Assembly: GCA_002323995.1 (NCBI GenBank)
Contig: DCQY01000024.1
Coordinates: forward strand, 1,419 to 37,034
Reading direction: 5' to 3'
DNA from: Akkermansiaceae bacterium UBA1506
GTDB lineage: Bacteria > Verrucomicrobiota > Verrucomicrobiia > Verrucomicrobiales > DEV007
Length of the DNA: 35,616 nucleotides
Shown: one piece after another, positions 1 through 8,413 of the stretch
Layout of the letters: each line of letters begins with the position of its first letter
Position numbering within the stretch: position 1 is the stretch's first letter
Position numbers and translations under genes: made by a program
The notes under the pieces: generated by a model
Seen by the model: the letters and a program-made list of their open reading frames with translations, nothing else
The model's database searches: none
What the model was told of the DNA's origin: nothing

Positions 1-1568
1 CCTCCCGCCGCTCGGATCACGGCCTCCATGCCTGACTGAACTAACTCCTTCGGCCGACTTCTGCTCGCAGTTGTCGTCACCTGCATTAAGTCGACCGAAC
101 TAATCGAAATATTGCCCATTAACTCTGTATCAACGGAAACCTTGCTTCGACCGAGAAAAACCCGGCATCGGGTTCCATTCATCAATTCTAGCATGTAGCC
201 GGCTCCGTTCCGGCCTACTGGCCCGAGCCATGTCAGTTGATCCAAAGTGATTGGTAACTCGCCCCATGCCGTAACAGCGTTGAATTTCAGCGCTGCTGGA
301 TCATTGATTCGCAAGCGATCTCCCGAATAGGTCTCAATCATGGCGACACCGGTTTCTCGCCAATCGATGTCAGCCTCAGCCCTCCCGAGTACGAGACGGT
401 CGAGCGTCCCTGCATTGATCTCTAACTTGCCCCCGCCAGCCTGAGAAAAACTCATTCCGGGTAGAGACAGGTTTGCTGAAATAATCTGGCCATCCCGCAG
501 ATAAACTCTTGGTTCGAGACCAACTCCAGAGTTCCCAACGATCGCAGCAATCGAACGAAGTGGAATGGTTACATCGCCATACGGGCCCTCTGCGATTACT
601 TCGCTACCCTCTGCTGTTCCGATCAGGCGAGTCCTCTCACCAATCGCGAGAACGTCTTTTGCACCCCGCTCGACCCCTAACGCTTCAAGGCCTTTATTTC
701 CAACTTCTGGGCCACCGTCCTCAGCGGCCAAATTAATGAGAAGCTCGTTCCAGTCGTCGAGATTCTCTTTTGCGGCCAACCCTTCAAGCGAATAGGGCTC
801 GAACAAAGCAAGAAGACTCTGGCGGTCAAAATTCTGGGGGATCGCCACCTGTGCGACTGCATGAATTAGCGATGCGGATTCGCCAGACTCAAGACTAATT
901 CGATACTGGAAGGTCAGGCCAAAGCGGCTTTGAGATGAGATGCCCGGACGGAGCCCGGACTTAGACCCTACGAGATTAAAAAGAAAGGCCCTACTCGCTT
1001 GCCCCGGACTTGGACTCACCACGATTCCCGTTTCACCCGCCTCGAGTATCAGAGGTTCTGTCCGCCCTCGGTTTGAGACAAAGGTCTGATAATTGCCTGA
1101 GAAGTTGGTTTTGAGAAAAATATCGAGAACGACCTTTCGAGATGAGCCATTGTAGAACAATTCTACGTAGCGCAGAGCACCGAATTCATCGACTAGTTTC
1201 ACGCGCCGTTGCACTTCTACACTCGGCAGATGCGGCATCGGCTTGCCAAAAACGACAACTTCCCGCCCGTCGCGGGTCATAAGGGGCTGGAAAGAATCAA
1301 CTTCTTGCCCATTTAACTCTAGGGCAAGACCGTGATTTACCATCGTGCTGCCTACGCGACCGATCGAGCCGTCGGCTGCTATGTCCCACGAGTTGCCTGA
1401 CTTGTCGATTCTTACCCCCATCGCAGCAGGTAATAGGAGCGCTTCCCCCTCAACCTTACCTGACTCTTCCGCTCTGACCGCGCGCACTCCGAGAAGACAC
1501 ACCAGAATAGCGGAAATGCCCATCCGCGAGAAGTAAACTACTCTTCGTTTAGCGTTGCTACGTGTCAT
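1..1568 (-). CDS. Exported repeat protein, paralogue of its neighbour (3' end beyond window)
   Basis: I do not recognise a named family. An uninterrupted minus-strand frame of 522 codons opens with ATG at 1568 and runs off the left edge. The N-terminus is basic and then hydrophobic, ending in a plausible signal-peptidase site (VRAVRAEE, about residue 35), so export is likely. An internal Met at residue 16 is an alternative start. After a beta-rich N-terminal domain come units of about 40-50 residues with the pattern 'DGxxxSx...xWGxxxIxxxxL', for example YLRDGQIISANL near residue 350 and TAWGELPITL near 440. The same units occur in the same order in the upstream gene, so the two are diverged tandem duplicates. 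The start codon overlaps the upstream stop (ATGA, 1565-1568), indicating an operon with translational coupling. Function unknown. Confidence 0.8.
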   Translation of the reverse strand, partial: MTRSNAKRRVVYFSRMGISAILVCLLGVRAVRAEESGKVEGEALLLPAAMGVRIDKSGNSWDIAADGSIGRVGSTMVNHGLALELNGQEVDSFQPLMTRDGREVVVFGKPMPHLPSVEVQRRVKLVDEFGALRYVELFYNGSSRKVVLDIFLKTNFSGNYQTFVSNRGRTEPLILEAGETGIVVSPSPGQASRAFLFNLVGSKSGLRPGISSQSRFGLTFQYRISLESGESASLIHAVAQVAIPQNFDRQSLLALFEPYSLEGLAAKENLDDWNELLINLAAEDGGPEVGNKGLEALGVERGAKDVLAIGERTRLIGTAEGSEVIAEGPYGDVTIPLRSIAAIVGNSGVGLEPRVYLRDGQIISANLSLPGMSFSQAGGGKLEINAGTLDRLVLGRAEADIDWRETGVAMIETYSGDRLRINDPAALKFNAVTAWGELPITLDQLTWLGPVGRNGAGYMLELMNGTRCRVFLGRSKVSVDTELMGNISISSVDLMQVTTTASRSRPKELVQSGMEAVIRAAG

Positions 1569-3478
1569 TCTTGCGGAGATAGGGCGTTTCTGTAATCAAC
1601 CACGTGCTGTGCCGGAACGATGGTGACATGTTGGGCGCCGATCCGGATAAAAGGGTCCAGCAACCGCCCACTTATGGAGTCTCCGCTTTCCAACCTGACT
1701 TCAAATAAAACGTTTTCTGGCGACTCCTCCCCGACTGCAAAACGCCTCGACATCGCCGCAATTCGTACTGGCGGCAGCCGCATTATCGTCCCGTCAACGT
1801 CGAACAAAAGTTCCGGACCAGTCAGCGCTCCGGCGATCAGGTTATTCCCCGCTAGCAGGGTAGCGCTCTCAGGTAATTTTCCGGGAACCTCTGAAAGCGC
1901 GATCCATTCGGAAGTGTCGCCATGACTCTCAAAGCCGTCCGCATTGGCTCTCCAAATACGCTTAACAGAAAGGGCTGAAATTTCTACCTCTTCACCGGAA
2001 CTAAGCTTCGCAGAAAGTGGAGCATCGCGAACAAAAACCGATAATCGCGATCCTTTAAGAGTCAGCAAAACAAGGCGGGGGTGAGGTCCTGTAGCATAGT
2101 AGGCGGAGGCAACCTCTGATATCGGGATTTCAACTTCGCCCCAGGAAGTGTGTCCGCCGAGAACGACCGATTCAGATTCAGACAAAGCCATGACGGATCC
2201 GTCCCTCAGTTCCAAGAACACCTCGGCCGCTTGAGGAGGAACTCCATCGGATTCTCCAGCGCGAAACAAAAGCAAGTTGAGCGCAGCCAAATTTACTGAC
2301 TGTTCTTCAGCTCCAGTGATATCCAAAGAAAGCTCATCATCTATCGCCTCGCCCGACAGGACCGAACCGTCACGGAGAAAAATTAGCTGACGCCTACCGA
2401 AGCCTCCTCCACCCTTGATGGCTGCGATGTCGGAAACCTTCACGTCAATTGAACCCAGGTGAGATGCTTCAAAGCTTAGCGCCTTTTCCGGATCGACCTT
2501 ACCAGTTAACTGGTTTGCCGTGCTAATCCAAAGCAGTTCTTCATTTCTTCGATGGATTCCAACCCGATCAATCAACTCGTTTAATGAAATTAGGGATCGC
2601 AGCCTTGAGGGAGTTAAGGTTTCGATTGGGAATGATTTTTGTTCAAAATTCTGAAACTCTTGGGCGAGCTTTACATCAACGGCGGGTCGAATTAATTTAC
2701 CTCGCTGCCAGAACTTAAAAAAAGCCCCCTTTGCTTCGCCGGCGCTGGCGAGTGAGCGCTGCAACACCCAATGCAGGAGCATCCCCCTACTTCCGGGTTC
2801 AAGATCGATCGAATAGCCAATCACTAACTCTCTTCGATTCGCCGACGCTTCGATACTCGGTTGATTACCTGCTTGGCCGTCAGAGACAAGAATTAAGGAA
2901 TCAGGCCGCCCTTCAGATGCTCCAAAACGAACTGAGATTCCATGTTCTCCGTCGGGCAAAGCGAGAACCGGCTCAGCGTTCAACTGACTCCCATCGCTCC
3001 TATGGAGCGATTTCCAACCAAATGGATAAGTCGTTCGTAGCTGCACTTGGATCGTCACTGCTGCTCCGGAAGTGTTCCTAAAACTATCCACAATTCGCAC
3101 GCCACCTCGTTCCTTATCAAACATGAGGTCACGGCTAATTTCAATCCCATCACGATCCTCGAAAAGTGATAGACGGGCTGAATCTGAACCCTCGGCCGGG
3201 ACGACTTTGGAACCCCGACTTGGTTTGAACTTCTGATCATCAATTAGGAGATTTAAACCCGATTGAAGATATTGTGTCTCGCCTGAGGTAACGGCTCCGT
3301 TTGGCGCCGCCCTCCAGAAAAAGCCAAAAGAATCTTGAACTTGGAAGAACCGATCAGGGATCGCAGAAAAGAACTCCCCTTCGGTTTCTTGTGTGAAACC
3401 CTTCCTTGTTAAGCCAATAGTGAGCGCGATTGCCGATAAGAGGCAGGTGAGGGTTATTCTGGAATTAGGAACAATCAC
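1565..3478 (-). CDS. Exported protein with about five C-terminal beta-type repeats
   Basis: This 637-residue protein is not one I can name. The start is GTG at 3478; an in-frame TAA lies three codons upstream, so no longer form exists. Residues 1-30 form a signal peptide (TCLLSAIALTIGLT core, then GFTQE). Residues about 35-270 are a beta-rich domain. From about 320 to the end I count five units with the pattern 'L.dG..lsG...l...w.e..i....i', including IFLRDGSVLSGEA, FLELRDGSVMALS, LTLKGSRLSVFV, TLLAGNNLIAG and VRLESGDSISG. The order and spacing match the gene that follows, with which it shares an ATGA overlap. No catalytic motif is visible; a periplasmic or surface structural or binding role is a guess. 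Confidence 0.85.
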   Translation of the reverse strand: MIVPNSRITLTCLLSAIALTIGLTRKGFTQETEGEFFSAIPDRFFQVQDSFGFFWRAAPNGAVTSGETQYLQSGLNLLIDDQKFKPSRGSKVVPAEGSDSARLSLFEDRDGIEISRDLMFDKERGGVRIVDSFRNTSGAAVTIQVQLRTTYPFGWKSLHRSDGSQLNAEPVLALPDGEHGISVRFGASEGRPDSLILVSDGQAGNQPSIEASANRRELVIGYSIDLEPGSRGMLLHWVLQRSLASAGEAKGAFFKFWQRGKLIRPAVDVKLAQEFQNFEQKSFPIETLTPSRLRSLISLNELIDRVGIHRRNEELLWISTANQLTGKVDPEKALSFEASHLGSIDVKVSDIAAIKGGGGFGRRQLIFLRDGSVLSGEAIDDELSLDITGAEEQSVNLAALNLLLFRAGESDGVPPQAAEVFLELRDGSVMALSESESVVLGGHTSWGEVEIPISEVASAYYATGPHPRLVLLTLKGSRLSVFVRDAPLSAKLSSGEEVEISALSVKRIWRANADGFESHGDTSEWIALSEVPGKLPESATLLAGNNLIAGALTGPELLFDVDGTIMRLPPVRIAAMSRRFAVGEESPENVLFEVRLESGDSISGRLLDPFIRIGAQHVTIVPAQHVVDYRNALSPQE

Positions 3479-3649
3479 GACACGTTAAGTTAGCGGCATT
3501 CAACCAGTTGGAAACCCAATTTTGCTCTCGAACCCCTCTATTTCAGGCGTTCTTGCGCCCTTAATACACTGAAATTACGATTGAAACCGGATCGAAAGGA
3601 TCGAATAATCCTTAAAGCTTAAAGTCTCTACCTCTCCTCCTCCCTCTCC

Positions 3650-3988
3650 GTGAGCGACTCTACCACTAAAATCCTCTACTGCCGCTGCGCCTTTTCGCAG
3701 GTCGTTCCCGTCGAAACGAAAGAGCAGGTTCTCGAGAAACTCTGCGAATCGGAGCGGGATTTTGAGTGCGTCTCAGACCTCTGTGAAATGTCCGCCCGCA
3801 GAGACGAAAGGATCGGGGAACTGCTCAGAGGAGTTGGAAAAGTGAAAATCGCCGCCTGTTACCCTCGCGCGGTCAAATGGCTTTTTCACCAGGCGGGGAT
3901 AGAGTTTCCCGATGACGATTCAGTGGAGGTGCTCAACATGAGGGACAGTGACGCGGCCACTGTTATGAATGATTTATTGGACGAATGA
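3650..3988 (+). CDS. Small cysteine-rich protein resembling a free-standing HdrA N-terminal domain
   Basis: The 112-residue protein begins with GTG at 3650 behind a pyrimidine-rich leader that has no Shine-Dalgarno motif. It shows YCRCAF (Cys11, Cys13), Cys32, a CVSDLC stretch (Cys40, Cys45) and IAACYPRAVKWLF (Cys70). This order resembles the N-terminal region of heterodisulfide reductase subunit A: an early CxC(G), then 'CSD.G', then 'VVAACSPR...F'. In HdrA these cysteines precede an FAD domain, which is absent here. The stop overlaps the ATG of the ferredoxin-like gene (ATGA), so the two are probably made together and may form an electron-transfer pair. The HdrA likeness comes from reading motifs, not alignment; another small Fe-S or zinc protein is possible. 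Confidence 0.7.
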   Translation: MSDSTTKILYCRCAFSQVVPVETKEQVLEKLCESERDFECVSDLCEMSARRDERIGELLRGVGKVKIAACYPRAVKWLFHQAGIEFPDDDSVEVLNMRDSDAATVMNDLLDE

Positions 3989-4851
3989 AGGACAATAAAA
4001 AACCCATACAAATCATTTTATATGAGGGGCTTGGTACGCACCGGGGCACTTCGACGGAGCGTTTCGCGCTTACCGCATCTCTGCTTGATCGAGGTTACAG
4101 CGTCAGGAGGGTTTCGGAGAGCGCTCCAAGCGAACCAAATGAATCCGCCTCCTCCATCATCGTATTAGGCCAATTCGAAGGAGCAACCCCCGAGATATCG
4201 GATGAGACAGGGGCTTCGAAAATTGAAACCAGAAATATCACTGGCTTGAGCCACGAATCTGTTCTTGAACGGGTCGAGGAAGCACGGGCAACGCTAGACG
4301 CTGAGCAAAACCAGCCAGGCGTGAACGGCGCGTGGAAGCCATGGTTCCCTGTAATCGACTACGATCGCTGCACGAACTGCATGCAATGCCTTAGCTTTTG
4401 TCTTTTTGACGTCTATGGCGTTGACGAAGAAAAGACAATTCAGGTTCAGAACAACGACAATTGCAAAACAAACTGCCCAGCATGTTCGCGCGTTTGCCCG
4501 GAAGTCGCAATCATGTTCCCGAAATATAATACGGGACCCATTAACGGGGAACCAGTCCGCCAAAAAGATGTCGAGCGAGAGAGCATGAAAGTCGATATCA
4601 CCTCGTTGCTTGGTGGCGATATCTATTCAAGTCTCAGGACACGGAGTGAAAAAGCCAAGTCCCGCTTTTCAAAGGAACGCAGTCCCGACAAAGCCCTTGA
4701 TGAGCGAAAGCGGTGCATGATCAAACTCCAGCAATCCGGGATCATTCCCCCAGAAGTCTTGGCTGAATTGGACCTCGATTCTCTCCCCTCAGCGGAAGCA
4801 ATCCAACACAAGGCTGCTGAAATTGCTGAAATGCAAAAACAACAAAAATAA
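3985..4851 (+). CDS. 2x[4Fe-4S] ferredoxin-like protein with an extra N-terminal domain
   Basis: This 288-residue protein has no signal peptide, so it is probably cytoplasmic. A dicluster ferredoxin core spans about residues 120-180. The first cluster ligands are Cys129, 132, 135 and 139 (CxxCxxCxxxC, without the usual proline). The second set is Cys160, 164, 167 and 171 (CxxxCxxCxxxCP). Residues 1-105 begin with IILYEGLGTHRG and look like a small alpha/beta domain; the motif slightly recalls the BPL_N/glutamine-amidotransferase-like fold, but this is weak. The C-terminal 100 residues are charged and helical, with low-complexity QKQQK at the end. It likely carries electrons, with the coupled small cysteine protein as obvious partner. 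The redox substrate is unknown. The stop lies 5 bp from that of the convergent LolA-like gene. Confidence 0.85.
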   Translation: MKDNKKPIQIILYEGLGTHRGTSTERFALTASLLDRGYSVRRVSESAPSEPNESASSIIVLGQFEGATPEISDETGASKIETRNITGLSHESVLERVEEARATLDAEQNQPGVNGAWKPWFPVIDYDRCTNCMQCLSFCLFDVYGVDEEKTIQVQNNDNCKTNCPACSRVCPEVAIMFPKYNTGPINGEPVRQKDVERESMKVDITSLLGGDIYSSLRTRSEKAKSRFSKERSPDKALDERKRCMIKLQQSGIIPPEVLAELDLDSLPSAEAIQHKAAEIAEMQKQQK

Positions 4852-4856
4852 GGGCC

Positions 4857-5588
4857 TTACTCAACGACCGACTTGATCTGCATTCGAGTGCTAGATTTGA
4901 TGCGGCCACTTCCCGGTTCAATGGTCTCGATCCGCATCTCATCAACCATCCATATATCCCCGAATTTTTTTCCGTGGAGCACTTCAAAACGACGGACGGG
5001 TCGGCCGGAATTATTGTAGCCGATCATTTTCAACATTCCACCGCTGCCCTTATCGATCCAGATATCAGCCGTTGCGTAGGCTCCCAACCCGTCTGGATTC
5101 CTCACGCGAACGACCCAACAGTCGCGCTGCTTCACACGATCCAGTTTCACAATTTTGGCGTGAGGCCAATAAAGGAATCTCATCGAAAGATCATCGTAGG
5201 TCACATCAGTCCCGCGAATTTGCGCCGCAAATTTCGAGGAAGGAACCGGCTTTAACTCCTCTCCTTCGGTGCCCTCAAATAAACTGAAACCCGAATTCCC
5301 AGTGTCGAGATAGATTAGATGCGCCGGCTGATCAAAAATGAATCGAATCGATTCCGGTTTGAGGGACATCAGGAAGGGAACCTTTTTCATCAAACCCATT
5401 CTAAGAACACCAGTGAAATCCTGATCATACAGTGTGTAGCTGTAGCGGACGAGCCGCATTACCTCATCGGCATTCAACTGCTCAATCGATTTGTTGAAAT
5501 TCGGAGGCGAGTCGCCGGCTTCTTCTGACCGGCCGGAAACCGCACTACAAACCAGGATCAGCGACATTAAAAAGGGACGAAAATTCAT
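4857..5588 (-). CDS. LolA-like outer-membrane lipoprotein-sorting domain protein
   Basis: The protein has 243 residues from ATG at 5588; an earlier in-frame ATG at 5633 would place 15 extra residues before a good signal peptide (FLMSLILVCSAVSG), so I prefer the later start. The mature part has the layout of the LolA-like family often labelled outer membrane lipoprotein-sorting protein: an early 'LNADEVMRLV' helix, a run of beta strands, 'LKPESIRFIFDQPAHLIYLD', then 'RDCWVVRV...ATADIWIDKGSGGMLKMIGYNNSG' and a closing 'DEMRIETIEPGSG'. Members are periplasmic and may bind lipids or lipoproteins. The client is unknown. The gene stands alone, convergent with the ferredoxin-like gene. Confidence 0.75.
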   Translation of the reverse strand: MNFRPFLMSLILVCSAVSGRSEEAGDSPPNFNKSIEQLNADEVMRLVRYSYTLYDQDFTGVLRMGLMKKVPFLMSLKPESIRFIFDQPAHLIYLDTGNSGFSLFEGTEGEELKPVPSSKFAAQIRGTDVTYDDLSMRFLYWPHAKIVKLDRVKQRDCWVVRVRNPDGLGAYATADIWIDKGSGGMLKMIGYNNSGRPVRRFEVLHGKKFGDIWMVDEMRIETIEPGSGRIKSSTRMQIKSVVE

Positions 5589-6015
5589 AACTGCGACCAG
5601 AGAATAGATGCGTGAAGTGCCGAACACATGCAAATTTAATTCGGGAAATTTAGAGAAGGGATGATCCTCTCAGCGCAATGGACGGTAATTGGTCGATCCA
5701 TTATCTTTGTCAGGAATGGAAATTCCCTCTACGAATACTCTGTTTAAAAGGCCGTGGGTAAGCGACCCCGAGCGGTGCTATCTCCTTAACGTTGAAAATT
5801 AGATCTTCATAACATAGAGGGCTCCGAACTCGGATTGTTCTCCTCCTTGAAGGGTTCATCTTTCCTTCAACGATAGATCAGTTAACTGCCCAGCTGAAAC
5901 CCCCGGCTGCGAAAATGCTCACTGAAAATGGTAAGCTATAATGCATCTATAAGTGCCAACAAAAACAAGCACTTTCCATGCAGCGATCTTTCGATAGTTT
6001 CTAGCCCGCCAAACA
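5589..6015 (+). other. Intergenic region upstream of the ribokinase gene
   Basis: A 427-base stretch between two divergently transcribed genes. I see no credible ORF, tRNA or known RNA motif. It should hold the promoters of both genes. A short hairpin (TTGAAGG with CCTTCAA, near 5850-5876) and a good -10-like hexamer at 5937 are the only features noticed. Confidence 0.5.
5937..5942 (+). promoter_or_regulatory. Candidate -10 element for the ribokinase transcription unit
   Basis: A perfect TATAAT lies about 75 bases before the ribokinase ATG. No good -35 hexamer is seen 16-18 bases upstream, so support rests on the -10 match and position only. Confidence 0.3.
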
Positions 6016-6957
6016 ATGAGTGACTTTTCATCGCCTTCTATTGCCGTCATCGGCTCGTTGAATATCGACTACCTGACCAGAGTTGAATGCCTCCCGAGTC
6101 CCGGCGAAACGTTAGCCTCCGATTGCCTCGAGCTTTATCACGGCGGAAAAGGCGCCAACCAGGCCATTTCAATCGCACGACAGGGTTGCCAAGCGAGGCT
6201 TTATGGCGCGTTAGGGGCTGATGACGCTGGCGTTACCTATCGGAAATCACTAAAAGAAGAGGGTGTCGACGTCACCGGAATTCTAACCGTTCCGAATAAA
6301 ACTGGAGCTGCATTTATCACCATAGATGACGCCGGCGAAAATACGATTATCACAGCATCGGGAGCAAATGAAAATCTTACCGCAGTGCATCTCCTTGACT
6401 CAGCCCCCGAAATAGAAGCTTGTCAGGCTTTGCTTGGACAATTTGAAATACCAACGCTGGCACTAGTTGAAGCAATCGGCATTGCCAATCGCGCTGAAGT
6501 GCCCGTTATCGTGAATGCTTCTCCTTTCTTACCGACTTTCCCTTGGAGGGAAATCCAAGTAGACTACGCCATTGCGAATGAGCTGGAAGCTACTGAACTA
6601 CTAGAGTTCTCTCCCTTTGAGGAGCCGGAGTCCATGTTGCAACAGCGACTCCACGAGATGCACATTGCTCACCTAATTATCACGCGAGGCTCCAAAGATA
6701 CGATCGTCTTTAGCCCTGGTGGCAATTCCCTCAGGGTCCCTACCCTTCCTGTTCTTCCAGTTGACACAGTTGGTGCAGGTGATGCCTTTGCCGGCTGCTT
6801 TGCCGCCCGAATCACGTCTGGAGAAAGTCTCGACGCCGCGGTGAAGGCAGCTAATTGTGCTGGTGCCTTGACCACCTTAGGAAGGGGCGCTCAAGATCCT
6901 ATTCCGGACCGAGAGCGAGTTAATCAACATGTAGAGCATCTCGTCAAATATGACTAG
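6016..6957 (+). CDS. rbsK: Ribokinase (PfkB family)
   Basis: It would phosphorylate D-ribose to ribose 5-phosphate with ATP in the cytosol. The 313-residue length is normal for RbsK. Near the N-terminus are GSLNID (13-18) and the substrate-binding GGKGANQA (43-50), followed by NTIITASGANENL, the ribokinase form of the family's 'N.I...PGAN' stretch. Near residues 250-258 is the PfkB signature DTVGAGDAFAG with the catalytic Asp and anion hole. The last 8 bases overlap the start of the beta-propeller gene (ATGACTAG), so the two are cotranscribed. No ribose transporter lies nearby, so the sugar may come from nucleoside breakdown. Another PfkB sugar kinase is possible, but the motifs favour ribokinase. 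Confidence 0.88.
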   Translation: MSDFSSPSIAVIGSLNIDYLTRVECLPSPGETLASDCLELYHGGKGANQAISIARQGCQARLYGALGADDAGVTYRKSLKEEGVDVTGILTVPNKTGAAFITIDDAGENTIITASGANENLTAVHLLDSAPEIEACQALLGQFEIPTLALVEAIGIANRAEVPVIVNASPFLPTFPWREIQVDYAIANELEATELLEFSPFEEPESMLQQRLHEMHIAHLIITRGSKDTIVFSPGGNSLRVPTLPVLPVDTVGAGDAFAGCFAARITSGESLDAAVKAANCAGALTTLGRGAQDPIPDRERVNQHVEHLVKYD

Positions 6958-8281
6958 CGCCCGTTTATTTCTAACGCTTCTTCTCAGTTCTCCCGCCCTT
7001 TTAGATGCGGACTTGTGGCCCCAGTTCCGCGGGCCCAGCGGGGACGGTGTTTCTGAAGCCCGCAACGTGCCTTTTGAATTTGGGGAGACGACTAATCTTA
7101 CGTGGAAAACGAATCTGCCTGGCCGCGGTTATTCCTCGCCGGTTTTTGACGGTGAGTCGCTGTGGCTTACGACTGCAATCGAGATTTTGCCCAACGAAGA
7201 GGAACGAATCCAACTTCTGACTCAGGCTGGTGAAGAGGAACGGAAATTCAAACAAAAGCAGGTAGCGAGAAATATCGAGTTAGCCTTGCTCCAAGTGCAT
7301 TATGATACAGGCCGCCTTTTAAACCAGTTTAAGCTAACTGACATAGACAGGCCGGACCCCATTCACAAGTTTAACAGCTATGCTTCGCCGACTCCGGTTC
7401 TTTGTCGTGGCCTTATCATTGCACACTTCGGTACGTTTGGCACTTTCTGTCTCGATAGAGCTACGGGGAAGGAAGTCTGGAGGCGGGAAATCAAAGTGGA
7501 CCATAGCGTAGGACCAGGAAGCTCCCCATTCATCTATCGCGACCTCGTCATTCTTATCTGTGACGGGACTGACCGGCAGTTCGTAACTGCTCTTGATGTT
7601 CGCGACGGCAAGACCGTTTGGACAACGGAACGCCCTGAGATGCGGGCAGAAAGTGGAGATCAAAAAAAGGCCTACAACACCCCTCTCTTAATTACTGATC
7701 CAAACGGGAGGGAGCAATTGATCTGCATGGGATCGCAATGGATGGTTAGCTACGCGCCTGGAACCGGAGAAGAAATCTGGAGGTTGGACCATGGATCCGG
7801 CTTTTCCGTGGTCCCAAGGCCAGTTTACAGTTCAATAGAGGATTTACTTTTCTTCTCCACAGGGTTCGGAAAGCCTGTCCTCATGGCAGTTCACGCTGAT
7901 GGGAACGGCGATATCACTGGAAGTGATAAAGTCGCGTGGAGCGAGTCCAAGCGGATTCCTGCGAAGCCTTCACCCCTGCTATTCGAAAAGAATCTCTATA
8001 CTATCTCAGATGGCGGCATCACAACCTGCTTCAGGGCGTCCGATGGGAGGATTGTTTGGAACGGGCGGATCGATGGAAACTATTCCGCTTCGCCGATCTA
8101 TGCTGATGGGCGCATATACGTGGCCAGCGAAGAAGGAAAAGTCACGGTTTTCAGCACAGGGGCCGAATATGAGGAACTTGCCAGCAATCAAATAGACGGG
8201 TCAATCATGGCCTCACCGGTTCCGCTTAATGAGGCTCTTGTGATACGTTCCGAAAGGTCGATTTACAAATTCCACCCCTAA
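6950..8281 (+). CDS. Exported PQQ-type beta-propeller repeat protein
   Basis: The protein has 443 residues. It opens with a short signal peptide (LFLTLLLSSPALLDA) and then LWPQFRGPSGDGVS, the 'WPQFRGP.GDG' opening typical of secreted PVC beta-propellers. Blade motifs of the kind 'A.dG...W....' recur: DRATGKEVWRRE, DVRDGKTVWTTE, APGTGEEIWRLD and RASDGRIVWNG. An inserted charged helix (residues about 85-108, rich in E, K and Q) interrupts the first blades. Such proteins bind ligands or scaffold; they need not carry PQQ, and I see no dehydrogenase catalytic residues. The gene overlaps the ribokinase by 8 bases and ends 132 bases before the DUF1549 gene. Confidence 0.85.
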   Translation: MTSARLFLTLLLSSPALLDADLWPQFRGPSGDGVSEARNVPFEFGETTNLTWKTNLPGRGYSSPVFDGESLWLTTAIEILPNEEERIQLLTQAGEEERKFKQKQVARNIELALLQVHYDTGRLLNQFKLTDIDRPDPIHKFNSYASPTPVLCRGLIIAHFGTFGTFCLDRATGKEVWRREIKVDHSVGPGSSPFIYRDLVILICDGTDRQFVTALDVRDGKTVWTTERPEMRAESGDQKKAYNTPLLITDPNGREQLICMGSQWMVSYAPGTGEEIWRLDHGSGFSVVPRPVYSSIEDLLFFSTGFGKPVLMAVHADGNGDITGSDKVAWSESKRIPAKPSPLLFEKNLYTISDGGITTCFRASDGRIVWNGRIDGNYSASPIYADGRIYVASEEGKVTVFSTGAEYEELASNQIDGSIMASPVPLNEALVIRSERSIYKFHP

Positions 8282-8367
8282 GCGCAGGTCGGTTTGCTAG
8301 CCCGAAATAGCACGCCGGAAAGGATCGCCAGGCGGTGACGCAAAAAAAAAATCCGAAGCGTGACTTT

Positions 8368-8398
8368 TTGTCACAAAATTGGCAAACTGAAGTATACT
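8368..8398 (+). promoter_or_regulatory. Candidate promoter of the DUF1549/DUF1501 pair
   Basis: TTGTCA (8368-8373) and TATACT (8393-8398) resemble sigma-70 boxes, but the 19-base spacing is long. The -35 box overlaps a small GTGAC/GTCAC dyad. Transcription would begin only about 10 bases before the chosen ATG at 8414, implying a nearly leaderless message. Confidence 0.3.
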
Positions 8399-8413
8399 TT
8401 ACTGATTAACCCC

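Noticed and set aside
2731..3081. 116-codon plus-strand frame inside the exported repeat protein
   Set aside because: It is antisense to a gene with a signal peptide and repeated motifs; the product has no features.
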